The notes under the pieces were generated by a model. It ran no database searches, had not been told where the DNA came from, and saw only the letters and a program-made list of their open reading frames with translations. Positions 56,599 through 64,000 of a stretch of DNA of 64,000 nt are shown in pieces. This stretch comes from CAYTBN01 sp964436045 (GTDB lineage: Bacteria; Myxococcota_A; UBA796; UBA9615; CAYRNR01), in contig CAYTBN010000019.1 in assembly GCA_964436045.1 (NCBI GenBank), positions 1 through 64,000 on the forward strand, read 5' to 3'. Each line of letters opens with the position of its first letter. Position 1 is the stretch's first letter. The position numbers and the translations under genes were made by a program.

Positions 56599-59500
56599 TC
56601 AGTCGGTCACGTTGACCAGGAACGAGTCCGATATCGCGCGGATCCTCGGCGCGTACATGGCGTGGGCGGCATGGGGCAGGGCGCGGAAGGTGCCGGGGGT
56701 TTCCGCCCTCAGCTGGTAGTTCAGGACCTGACGGCCCTGGCGCAGGCGATCGAGAAAGAACGCCACCCGCTCGTCCCGCAGCTCCATGTTGAACCAGGCG
56801 CCGTTGTCGTACATGTAGCCGCTCTTGACCTCGACCGCCTCGAAACCCGCGGGCTTGAAGTCCTCGAACACCAGGTACTCGTAGGTGTTGTCGGACTCGA
56901 CGACGATCCGCACCTCGACCCGGTCGCCGGAGCCGACGCTCGCGCCATCCCGCAGGGGCTTGCGGTCGTACTCCAGGACGTCGATCTCGCCGCGCGCCGA
57001 CGACCGCTGCCCCCGCTTCGGCGTCAGGTGAACGTACTCGCGGGTCACCTGGATTCGGTTGCCGCTGGCGGCGATACGCCGCTCCCGGGTGAAATACGTC
57101 AGGTACGCGGTGACGTACAGGGAGCCCTTGCCCGCGGTCTCCACCTCGACGGTGTTCACCCCGTCGACGATGGCATCGCCGGTGAGCACCAGCTGCGAGC
57201 GCGACCGGAACAGGCCCTTGCGATCGATGCGGGCCTCGTGAACCTCGGCGCCGTTGACCCGAACCGTCAGGCCGAAGTCCGGGGAGAGCTCGTCCCGGGA
57301 GCGGATGTACTCCGCCAGCGCCTGGACCACCTGGGCCGTGTCCCTGGTGTTCTGCCAGCGGTTGCCGCGGCGGTTGGCCACCAGCCACTGCATCAAGCCG
57401 TCGCACAGCGGGTTGTCCGGGTCGACGGCCAGGAACGCCCGTAGCGCCCAGGCGTTGGTCTCGACGCGGTCGTTGTACCAGCTCCACCACGAGCCGCCCT
57501 CGTCGTGGTCGAACGAGGCACTGCCGCTGGCCTCGTCGACCCGCGCCAGCTCCGCCAGGTTGTCGATCACGAGCTGGGCACGCTCCTCGTCCCCCAGCTG
57601 GTGCAGGGTCAACGCCAGCAGGGATTTGCCGTAGTTGCTCAGCTCGCTGCGGCCGGCGAAGAGGTCGTCCAGGTCGGCCGGACCGACCAGCTTCCGCTGG
57701 CCCAGCACGTAGGCCATGTAGACCCGGCCGTGGTCCCAGGTGGGATCCCCCCGGCCCTCCTCCGCGTAGAAGCGCCGCTTCAGGTGACCATACCCCCGTC
57801 CGAGGGAGCCGGCGTCGACGGCGTATCCCGCGTCCGCGGCCACCTGCAGCCCTGCGACCACGTAGGCGGTCATGTAGGTGTCGCTGTCACCGCCCTTCCA
57901 CCAGCCCCAGCCGCCGTCCGCGTGCTGGAAGGCCAGCAGTCGGCTCTGGGAACGGCGGACCACCCGGTCCAGCCCCCTCCGGCTGGTGACCGGATGGTCG
58001 TCCCAGACGGCGAGCTGCTCCGCGTCCTCCCCCAGCACCCCCGGCTGCCGGGCGGCCGCGCGCAGGTCCGCGAAGTCCACGCCCAGGTCGTCCAGGGTGG
58101 TGGCCACCAGCGCCGCGGGCATGAACCGGCTCATGGTCTGCTCGACGCAACCGTAGGGGTAGTCCACCAGATAGGGCACTGCGTCGAGCATCACCGACGC
58201 CAGCGACGGGTTGAGGTGGATGCTGAGCACGGCGGTGTCCGCTCGTCTCGCGGCTGGCGCGTCGAAGCTCAGCGTCTCGCGGCCACCGTCGCGCAGGATG
58301 GCCGATCGGGTCAGCATCTTCTCAGCGCCCCAGGTCAGCACCGGGTAGGTGCCCTGGACGGCGTCGCCCTCGTCCCCCGCGGTAACCCGGGCCACCACCC
58401 GGGCATCGCCGGGCCGCAACACCTCCACGGGCAGGTCCACCCGGACCTGACCACCCGCGGGTACGGTGACCTCACGGGTTGCCTCACCCCGGGCGCGGAG
58501 GCTGCCCTCGGGCAGCTCGAACGCGACGGTGGCCAGCCGCTCCTCGGCGCTGCGGTTGTTGACCGCCGCGGTCAGCAGCAGCCGGTCCTCCTCGACCAGG
58601 AAGCGAGGAGCCAGCAGCCGGACCAAGACCTCCTTGGTGGTCACCGCATCGATCCGGGCGCCGCCGACGCGGGTGTCTGCATCCACCCCGCGCACGACCA
58701 CGTCCCAGGTGGTCAGCGAGTCGGGCCAGCTGACAGTCACCGCGGCGCGGCCGTCGCTGTCGGTGACGAAGGTGGGCTCCCAGTGGGCGGTGTCGCGGAA
58801 GTCGCTGCGAATCGACGCCAGCGCCTGCCCCCCCCGGTCCTCGCCGCTGTCCGCCCGGCGGAGGTCGCCGGGATCCGCGGGTTCGTCCCGGTACAACAGC
58901 GTCGGCGCCACCTCCATCTGGGCCTCACGGCTCACCTTCGCGCCGCTTGCGACGGTGGTCGCCGGCACCAGCCCACCCACGAACAGGTCGTCCGATCCCA
59001 TGCCGCCGCCGCCGCGGCCCATGTCCATCTCGCCGTATCCCCAGTAGGCGGCCCCACCCCAGCCCAGCCCCCAGCCGCCACCGCCGGAGTACGGCAGCCC
59101 GGTGATCGGAATGTCGACGAGCCGGTTGCGGTCCCGCAGCAGCGGATAGGCGTAGAACCCCCGCGAGTGCTCCAGCGAGGCCGCGCCGTAGCGCCTGTCG
59201 CCGTAGAAGTAGCCCCGCAGGTCGCCGGCGGTCTCGCGCTGGATGGCGTAGACCGCCTTGTCGACCGCAGCCAGGCTGAATTCGCCCTGGACCGGCGAGC
59301 CCGCACCATCGCGCACCGTCACGTTGAACGTGCTCTGTCCCCCCGGCCGGTGGTCCGGCCGATCCCCCTCGACCGTCACCTCCAGGAAGCGGTCGGCCGG
59401 CGGTACGAAGATCTCCCGATCGGTCTGGAACACCTGGTAGTCGCGGGCGGCGGCCGCCCGGATGAAGAAGTTGGGTACATGGGCGGCGCCCAGGGGGATC

Positions 59501-62500
59501 TCGACCACGGTGGAGCGCCCGTCGAGGGACAGCACCCGGTGCTCGATCAGATCGGCGGCGCCGTCCAGGCTCAGCAACACGGTCGCGTCGACATGGGGCG
59601 ACTGGACCATCAGCCGCACGGTCTCGCCGCGGCCGTAGTGACGCCGGTCGGTGATCAGGTCCAGGTTGGCGAAGCGCAGCCGTCGGCCGGGGAAGGTGTC
59701 GTCGTAGACCCACAGCTCCCGGCGGCCCTCGACGGGCTCGAAGCCAACGCCTGCGGGCGCGCTGAACACGGCGCGGTAGACGCCGGTCTCGTCGGGGACG
59801 AAGTCGGTGAAACCGCGGCCGTCGTCGTCCAGGACGAGGGGGCGCTCGTCGAGCAGCTGGAGCACCTCCTCCAGCGGCGGCCCGGAACGGAATCCCGGCG
59901 AAGCGCCGCCGTCGGGGGCCGCGGCCTTCTCGTAGGTCACGCGGTAGAGCCGCAGCGTACCCACGGCGGGCACGGGCACGCCTCCAGGCGTCTCGGCGCG
60001 CACCTCCAGCTCCACGGTGTCGCCCGGGCTGTAGAACCCGTGCTCGCTGTCCACGGCCGCGAAGAACGGCTGGCGGGTGACCACGACGCTGCCCGAGCCC
60101 TCGAGGGTGCGGCGGGCCAGGTCGGTCACCTCCACCTGCACGTCGTAGGTGAAGTCCAGCTCGTCGCCGGTGGGGGGCTCCACGACCAGGGTGACCCGGC
60201 CCTCCTCGTCGGTGACCAGCTCGCCCTCTTCCACCAGCTCCTGCCCCCCCGCGTAGGGCCGCTCGTGGACGATTCCGTAGCCCGGGCCGTACAGCCAGTC
60301 ATAGGGCCCGGGGCGGTGGAATCGGTAGCTGAACGGCGTCCGGAAGATCCGGTAGACCACCTTGGCATCGTCCACCGGCGCGCCGAACAGGTAGGTCGCC
60401 TGGACCTCCACCGACACCGGGCCGCCGGGCCGTGCGTCGGTGGCCGCGGGCGTCACCGCCACCTCGAATTCCGGCTTGCGGTACTCCTCGACCCGGAAGC
60501 TGGACCCGGACGACAGCGCGATCGACGCCTGGGTGTCCGGGAACTCCAGGGCCAGGCCGTACACCCCCAGCGGTGGCTCCTCGCCGAGGGTGAACGAGCC
60601 GTGGACCGATCCGTACTCACTCGTCGTCAGCAGCTCGTCGAAGACCTTCTCACCCTGGGCGTCGAACACCGTCGCCCGCACCGGAACCGCCGGCAGGTTG
60701 ACGTACGCCCCGCCCTCGACGCCGCGGATCACGTGCTTGAAGTGTACGGTCTGTCCCGGGCGATAGACCGGCCGGTCGGTGGTGGAGAACGCCTTGGTGT
60801 CACCCCCGCCGCCGTATCCCCAGCCGTAGCCGTACCCGTAGTACATCCCCAGCCACATGTCGCCGGTCACCGCCAGCCGGTCCCCCTCGGCGGCCAGCAC
60901 CGCCAGTGTGTCGGCGCTGAAGCCATCGTCCAGCCCGGGATGGCGGTAGGTGCCGTCCAGCCCGCTGAGGGCCCGGGTGAGCCGGGTCCGCGAGCGACCG
61001 CGACGCCCGCTGTAGTCCCAGTAGGTCTCCTTGACGATCAACGGGAAGCTGTCGAGGGGGGCCCCCGTGAGGGCGTCGGCCACGAAGATCAGCGCGCCGC
61101 CCTCGTCGCGCCGGATCAGCAGGGTGACGTCGGAGACGACCACCAGGAACGCGGTGTCCACGCCGCCGCCCGTGGCCTCCACCACGTACGCGCCGGGCTC
61201 GGGCAGCGGCAGGGGGGAGCTGCCCTGGAGCCAGGTGTGATCCCCGGGATCGTTCAGGTCGACGGACCAGTCGCCGACCCGCTCCAGGTAGTGCTTGCGC
61301 ACGCCGTCGATGCCGCCGAAGTTGCGCTGGAAGTCGGCAAAGCCCACGTTCGGATTGCGCAGCCGCGCGCCGTTGCCCAGTACGGCCAGCAGGTCGACCC
61401 GGTGGGCGTTGAACCGCACCTGGTCCACGTTGCGGGCGTTGATCGGCAGCTCGGCCTGTCCCCCGGGAGCGACCACGCCGACCGCGGTCACGTCGAGCAG
61501 CGGGCGACGCAGTTCCTGGAGATCCGAACGCGCGTCGGCCGCCCATTCGCTGCCGCCGAACCGCTCGACGAAGGCCGTCAGCTTCGCCTCGGCCGCGACG
61601 AACTCGCCGGCATCGGCGAGGAAGCGGGCATGGCTGTAGGTGTACAGGTCCTCGCGGGGGTCACCGGGGTACGCCCGCAGCAGCTGGTCCAGCAGGTCCA
61701 GCGGGGTGGGCGGAGGATCGGGGAGCGCGGGCAGTGGAAGCCCGCCGTCGGTCTCCTCCGCCGCCGCGATCACTGGCCACGACATGTAGCCCGAGTTCAG
61801 GAACAGGGCCTCGCGATACAGCGCCCTCGACGCCTGGGCGGGGTCCCCGGCCTCGTCCGCGAGCGCCCGGGCCTCGTCGTACAGGAACAGAACCTGATGG
61901 AACGCGGGCCAGCCGGGATCGAAGGTCGGATCCGGCGGCAACCGGGGCCCGGATTCCCCGGCCTCGCCCCCGGTCCGCGTCTCCACGGGCAGCGAGGACA
62001 GCTCCAGACGCTCGGCGAGGGCGAGGTTCTGTTCGATGATCCGGCTGGCCAGGTCGGCGTCGGCCAGATCGGTCCCCGCCCGCTGGGAACGGAGCGCGCC
62101 ATCGACCCGCAGCTTGGCCCGTCCGAGGAAGGCCAGACCGTCCCGCTGGTTCTCCTCCCACCGGTACACGTACTCGCCCTCGTAGTCGTCCGGGTCGAAG
62201 AACAGCTCCCCCCCGCGGCGATAGGCCTGGCTCGGCAGCGAAAAATACAGCTCGCCCAGGGCCTGGTCGACGTCGGCCAGCAGCAGGGGGCCGAGCCCCT
62301 CGGCCGCGAGCAAACCGCGCAGCAACGACAGGGCGTCGTCGTACTGACCGAGGTAGAGCTGGCACTGGACCATCCGCTGCTGGACGGCCACGGCCTCTGC
62401 GGTGGTCGGATCAGCCTGGTCGGCGAGCCAGGCCAGGTATCCGTCGATGGCGGTCTGGAAATTGTACGCGGCCAGCTCCCGATCGGCGGCCGCCAGGTCC

Positions 62501-62607
62501 GATGGCGGGGCCAGATCGGCGGCGGGCGCCGCCGGCGACAGGGCGGCGGTCGCCAGCAGTGCGGCGACCAGGGAGACGATCCGCAGGACGCGGGGAGCGT
62601 TCGGCAT
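56599..62607 (-). CDS. Bacterial alpha-2-macroglobulin with intact thioester
   Basis: 2002 residues, exported (signal peptide 1-30, ...LSPAAPAA). The N-terminal ~400 residues contain TPR-like helical repeats rather than MG domains. Macroglobulin domains then fill ~400-1100 (MG bait-region beta-sandwiches, including DRPVYRPGQTVHFKHV, the macroglobulin MG3-like start). Next come the thioester region YPYGCVEQTMSRF with Cys1487, Glu1489 and Gln1490 (the CxEQ thioester), an alpha-alpha toroid (FQHADGGWGWWKGGDSDTYMTAY, SWWSWYNDRVETNAWAL) and the receptor-binding-like domain at the C-terminus. Two Gly/Tyr-rich inserts are odd (WLGMYYGYGYGWGYGGGGD, and the GGGGWGLGWGG region near 1170). By family it traps proteases at the surface. 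ATG 62607 has GGAGGG upstream. Confidence 0.9.
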   Translation of the reverse strand: MPNAPRVLRIVSLVAALLATAALSPAAPAADLAPPSDLAAADRELAAYNFQTAIDGYLAWLADQADPTTAEAVAVQQRMVQCQLYLGQYDDALSLLRGLLAAEGLGPLLLADVDQALGELYFSLPSQAYRRGGELFFDPDDYEGEYVYRWEENQRDGLAFLGRAKLRVDGALRSQRAGTDLADADLASRIIEQNLALAERLELSSLPVETRTGGEAGESGPRLPPDPTFDPGWPAFHQVLFLYDEARALADEAGDPAQASRALYREALFLNSGYMSWPVIAAAEETDGGLPLPALPDPPPTPLDLLDQLLRAYPGDPREDLYTYSHARFLADAGEFVAAEAKLTAFVERFGGSEWAADARSDLQELRRPLLDVTAVGVVAPGGQAELPINARNVDQVRFNAHRVDLLAVLGNGARLRNPNVGFADFQRNFGGIDGVRKHYLERVGDWSVDLNDPGDHTWLQGSSPLPLPEPGAYVVEATGGGVDTAFLVVVSDVTLLIRRDEGGALIFVADALTGAPLDSFPLIVKETYWDYSGRRGRSRTRLTRALSGLDGTYRHPGLDDGFSADTLAVLAAEGDRLAVTGDMWLGMYYGYGYGWGYGGGGDTKAFSTTDRPVYRPGQTVHFKHVIRGVEGGAYVNLPAVPVRATVFDAQGEKVFDELLTTSEYGSVHGSFTLGEEPPLGVYGLALEFPDTQASIALSSGSSFRVEEYRKPEFEVAVTPAATDARPGGPVSVEVQATYLFGAPVDDAKVVYRIFRTPFSYRFHRPGPYDWLYGPGYGIVHERPYAGGQELVEEGELVTDEEGRVTLVVEPPTGDELDFTYDVQVEVTDLARRTLEGSGSVVVTRQPFFAAVDSEHGFYSPGDTVELEVRAETPGGVPVPAVGTLRLYRVTYEKAAAPDGGASPGFRSGPPLEEVLQLLDERPLVLDDDGRGFTDFVPDETGVYRAVFSAPAGVGFEPVEGRRELWVYDDTFPGRRLRFANLDLITDRRHYGRGETVRLMVQSPHVDATVLLSLDGAADLIEHRVLSLDGRSTVVEIPLGAAHVPNFFIRAAAARDYQVFQTDREIFVPPADRFLEVTVEGDRPDHRPGGQSTFNVTVRDGAGSPVQGEFSLAAVDKAVYAIQRETAGDLRGYFYGDRRYGAASLEHSRGFYAYPLLRDRNRLVDIPITGLPYSGGGGWGLGWGGAAYWGYGEMDMGRGGGGMGSDDLFVGGLVPATTVASGAKVSREAQMEVAPTLLYRDEPADPGDLRRADSGEDRGGQALASIRSDFRDTAHWEPTFVTDSDGRAAVTVSWPDSLTTWDVVVRGVDADTRVGGARIDAVTTKEVLVRLLAPRFLVEEDRLLLTAAVNNRSAEERLATVAFELPEGSLRARGEATREVTVPAGGQVRVDLPVEVLRPGDARVVARVTAGDEGDAVQGTYPVLTWGAEKMLTRSAILRDGGRETLSFDAPAARRADTAVLSIHLNPSLASVMLDAVPYLVDYPYGCVEQTMSRFMPAALVATTLDDLGVDFADLRAAARQPGVLGEDAEQLAVWDDHPVTSRRGLDRVVRRSQSRLLAFQHADGGWGWWKGGDSDTYMTAYVVAGLQVAADAGYAVDAGSLGRGYGHLKRRFYAEEGRGDPTWDHGRVYMAYVLGQRKLVGPADLDDLFAGRSELSNYGKSLLALTLHQLGDEERAQLVIDNLAELARVDEASGSASFDHDEGGSWWSWYNDRVETNAWALRAFLAVDPDNPLCDGLMQWLVANRRGNRWQNTRDTAQVVQALAEYIRSRDELSPDFGLTVRVNGAEVHEARIDRKGLFRSRSQLVLTGDAIVDGVNTVEVETAGKGSLYVTAYLTYFTRERRIAASGNRIQVTREYVHLTPKRGQRSSARGEIDVLEYDRKPLRDGASVGSGDRVEVRIVVESDNTYEYLVFEDFKPAGFEAVEVKSGYMYDNGAWFNMELRDERVAFFLDRLRQGRQVLNYQLRAETPGTFRALPHAAHAMYAPRIRAISDSFLVNVTD

Positions 62608-62622
62608 GGAGTGACACCCTCC

Positions 62623-63621
62623 TCACAGGGCCTGGCTGAGCACACCAGCGCAGACCACCAGAGCCAGTACCCCGCCGATCAGCCCCAGCCCAGCAGCCAC
62701 GAGCGCCGCGAGCTTGAAGTAGCTGAACGGGGCCTTGCCAATGGCGCTGCCGGTCTGCCCGTTCATCACGAAGCGGTAGGGCTTGCCCTTGTAGCGGTAG
62801 GCGAAGATCCACAGGGGCAACAAGATCGGTTCGCTGCTCAGATCCGCGAGCAGGACGTTGCAGTGCACGTTGCGGACCTTGCCGGAGCGCAGCTTGCGCG
62901 TGATCCGCGCGGACACGACCCGCTCGAAGGCCGCCCGCGCCCGGCCACGCGCGGCCTTGCGCGTCAGCCCGAAGGCCTCGACCACCGCACCGCGCAGGAA
63001 GCGGTGTTCGGTGGGGATCAGCCCCTCGAAACGGAAGTCGTCGACCTGCTGCAGTTCCGCGGGTCCCAGCCCGTGGCTGGCCGGCACGAGCACGCCGGAG
63101 ATGGCCTCGACATGGCTGCCGGAGCGGGGGTGCCAGCCGCTGCGCGTGCGGGCGCCCACGTCGGCGGCCCAGCAGGTGTCGGAGTTGCCCGAGAAGCTCC
63201 AGCAGGGCAGGAACAGCGCTCTCATTCCGTCGATGGCGGCGGCCTCCTTCAGATCACCGGGTCGCCAGAATCCCTTGCCCAGCCACTCGCGGAAGCGCTC
63301 CACCGCCCCATCGCGGCCGAGGCCGTAGGGGATCATCCGCTCGGGGTACACCACACCCTCGGTCGATGGCTCGGCCTCGACCTCGGTTGCCCCACAGAAC
63401 GGGCAGCTCAGCGCGCCCTGGCGGGCGTCGAAGCTCATCGAGGCACCGCAGCCACGGCAGTGAAAGGCGAAGACCTCCCACTCGGGGCGGTGGGCCCGGG
63501 CCGCGGCCTCGTGCTCGTGTAGCGGGGCCTCGGTCCCACAGTTCGCGCAGAACAGGTCCTCGGGATCGATCACGTTGCGGCAGCGGCCGCAGCGTCGCAG
63601 CTCCGCGGTCGCGGTGCTCAC
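62623..63621 (-). CDS. Zinc-ribbon protein with C-terminal membrane helices
   Basis: 332 residues. Two N-terminal zinc ribbons: CGRC...CANC (Cys11, 14, 25, 28) and CRGC...CPFC (Cys55, 58, 73, 76). A long middle domain follows (VYPERMIPYGLGRDGAVERFREWLGKGFWRP, FLPCWSFSGNSDTCW). Then comes LLPLWIFAYRYKGKPYRFVMNGQTGSAIGKAPFSYFK and a C-terminal membrane hairpin (LAALVAAGLGLIGGVLALVVCAGV). The YKGKxYRFVMNGQTG block is shared with the next gene. Such zinc-ribbon/membrane proteins are often annotated as TFIIB-type or 'primosomal protein N-prime-like'; function unknown. GTG 63621 overlaps the upstream gene's TGA (GTGA, 63618-63621). Confidence 0.75.
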   Translation of the reverse strand: MSTATAELRRCGRCRNVIDPEDLFCANCGTEAPLHEHEAAARAHRPEWEVFAFHCRGCGASMSFDARQGALSCPFCGATEVEAEPSTEGVVYPERMIPYGLGRDGAVERFREWLGKGFWRPGDLKEAAAIDGMRALFLPCWSFSGNSDTCWAADVGARTRSGWHPRSGSHVEAISGVLVPASHGLGPAELQQVDDFRFEGLIPTEHRFLRGAVVEAFGLTRKAARGRARAAFERVVSARITRKLRSGKVRNVHCNVLLADLSSEPILLPLWIFAYRYKGKPYRFVMNGQTGSAIGKAPFSYFKLAALVAAGLGLIGGVLALVVCAGVLSQAL

Positions 63622-64000
63622 GCGAACGCCAGCGCCAGCGCGAGCAGCGCGGCAGCGAGACCACCACAGACACCCAGCAGAGCCAGGATCCCGATGACCA
63701 GCAGGACGATCTTCACGTAGACCTTGGGCCGCGTCCCCGAGACGGCTCCGGTCTGCCCGTTCATCACGAACCGGTAGCGCTTGCCCTTGTAGTCGTAGAC
63801 CAGCAGCCACAGCGGAAGGAGCAACAGGTCGCGAGTGGCCTGGCTGAAGTTGGTCTCTACCCGGATGTCGCGGTGGGTGTCACCGGGCAGCAGAGCCGCG
63901 ACACGCCGTTGTTCCCCCTCGAAGAACCGCTGGTTGGAGACCTGATAGGCGTCGTCCGGATCGACCGAGGGCTCCTCGGCGGTCCAGCCGGCCAGGAAGC
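63618..64000 (-). CDS. Paralogous membrane protein, 5' part outside the window
   Basis: The frame is open to base 64000, so the N-terminal (presumably zinc-ribbon) part is missing. The visible ~125 residues include FLAGWTAEEPSVDPDDAYQV, DLLLLPLWLLVYDYKGKRYRFVMNGQTGAVSGTRPKVYVK and a C-terminal membrane segment (IVLLVIGILALLGVCGGLAAALLALALAFA). The PLW(I/L)xxYxYKGKxYRFVMNGQTG block and membrane tail parallel the downstream gene, so the two are tandem paralogues, translationally coupled by GTGA. Confidence 0.72.
   Translation of the reverse strand, partial: FLAGWTAEEPSVDPDDAYQVSNQRFFEGEQRRVAALLPGDTHRDIRVETNFSQATRDLLLLPLWLLVYDYKGKRYRFVMNGQTGAVSGTRPKVYVKIVLLVIGILALLGVCGGLAAALLALALAFA

Noticed and set aside
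57505..63522. A 2005-codon open frame on the plus strand
   Set aside because: It lies opposite the alpha-2-macroglobulin gene and the zinc-ribbon gene, is Gly/Arg/His/Gln-rich without domains, and exists because high GC suppresses stops.

Overview
The window is very GC-rich, almost entirely coding DNA from a Gram-negative bacterium, most likely a member of the Myxococcota or a close deltaproteobacterial relative. The grounds are: an exported protein with a MYXO-CTERM-like tail (46750-47742); two MopE-type Asp/Gly/Cys repeat proteins; two eukaryote-like Ser/Thr kinases; many short lipoproteins; a bacterial alpha-2-macroglobulin; an acyl-CoA-binding protein; and a J-domain and a leucine-rich-repeat protein. 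I see no rRNA, tRNA, CRISPR array, insertion sequence or prophage. The content reads as a chromosomal segment of ordinary cell-envelope, lipid and housekeeping genes.

Layout. 1-4860: end of a MopE-like gene, a DUF2007-type protein, a Ca2+/cation antiporter, a hotdog thioesterase, and a translationally coupled pair of alpha/beta hydrolases, one of which lacks the nucleophile. 4901-9428 (mostly minus): lgt, radC, a small PilZ-like gene, and a MarR regulator coupled to a degenerate M1-peptidase-like exported protein. 9468-19525: PrsW-type protease, an ATP-grasp protein, a VolA-like lipase lipoprotein, the AmmeMemoRadiSam radical SAM enzyme, a Lys/Ala/Pro-tailed membrane protein, transketolase and a probably leaderless hypothetical gene. 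19562-23910: nadD, then murI-ftsE-ftsX-envC-like, all joined by 4-base overlaps, coupling peptidoglycan precursor supply to division-site hydrolysis. 23920-30367 (minus): glycosyltransferase, ACC-deaminase-like enzyme, a three-domain acyltransferase/cNMP-binding/methyltransferase fusion, and a membrane Ser/Thr kinase with a non-RD catalytic loop.

30441-35653: small membrane protein, membrane-anchored thioredoxin, a 42-bp tandem repeat, an outer-membrane barrel-like protein, two Cys-containing lipoproteins and a beta-propeller lipoprotein. 35832-39447: a glycerolipid operon (PlsB-like acyltransferase, gpsA, App1/DUF2183-like HAD protein). 39479-48319: DUF2339 giant membrane protein, hydrolase lipoprotein, MopE-like/SMUG1-like/sulfatase-like run, exported cupin. 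48337-52637: J-domain and LRR proteins and two genes whose reading frames are broken by apparent single-base shifts. 52638-53285: a gene-free, structure-rich stretch with a ~183-bp imperfect palindrome. 53286-64000: acyl-CoA-binding protein, cysteine desulfurase-family enzyme, a cNMP-binding Ser/Thr kinase, a 2002-residue alpha-2-macroglobulin, and two coupled zinc-ribbon membrane paralogues, the last running off the window.

The most unusual items are the acyltransferase/cNMP/methyltransferase fusion (25972-27978), the palindromic element (53059-53241), the dead/live hydrolase pair (2921-4860) and the degenerate gluzincin coupled to a MarR regulator (6917-9428). All functions are read from sequence by eye; no searches were run.
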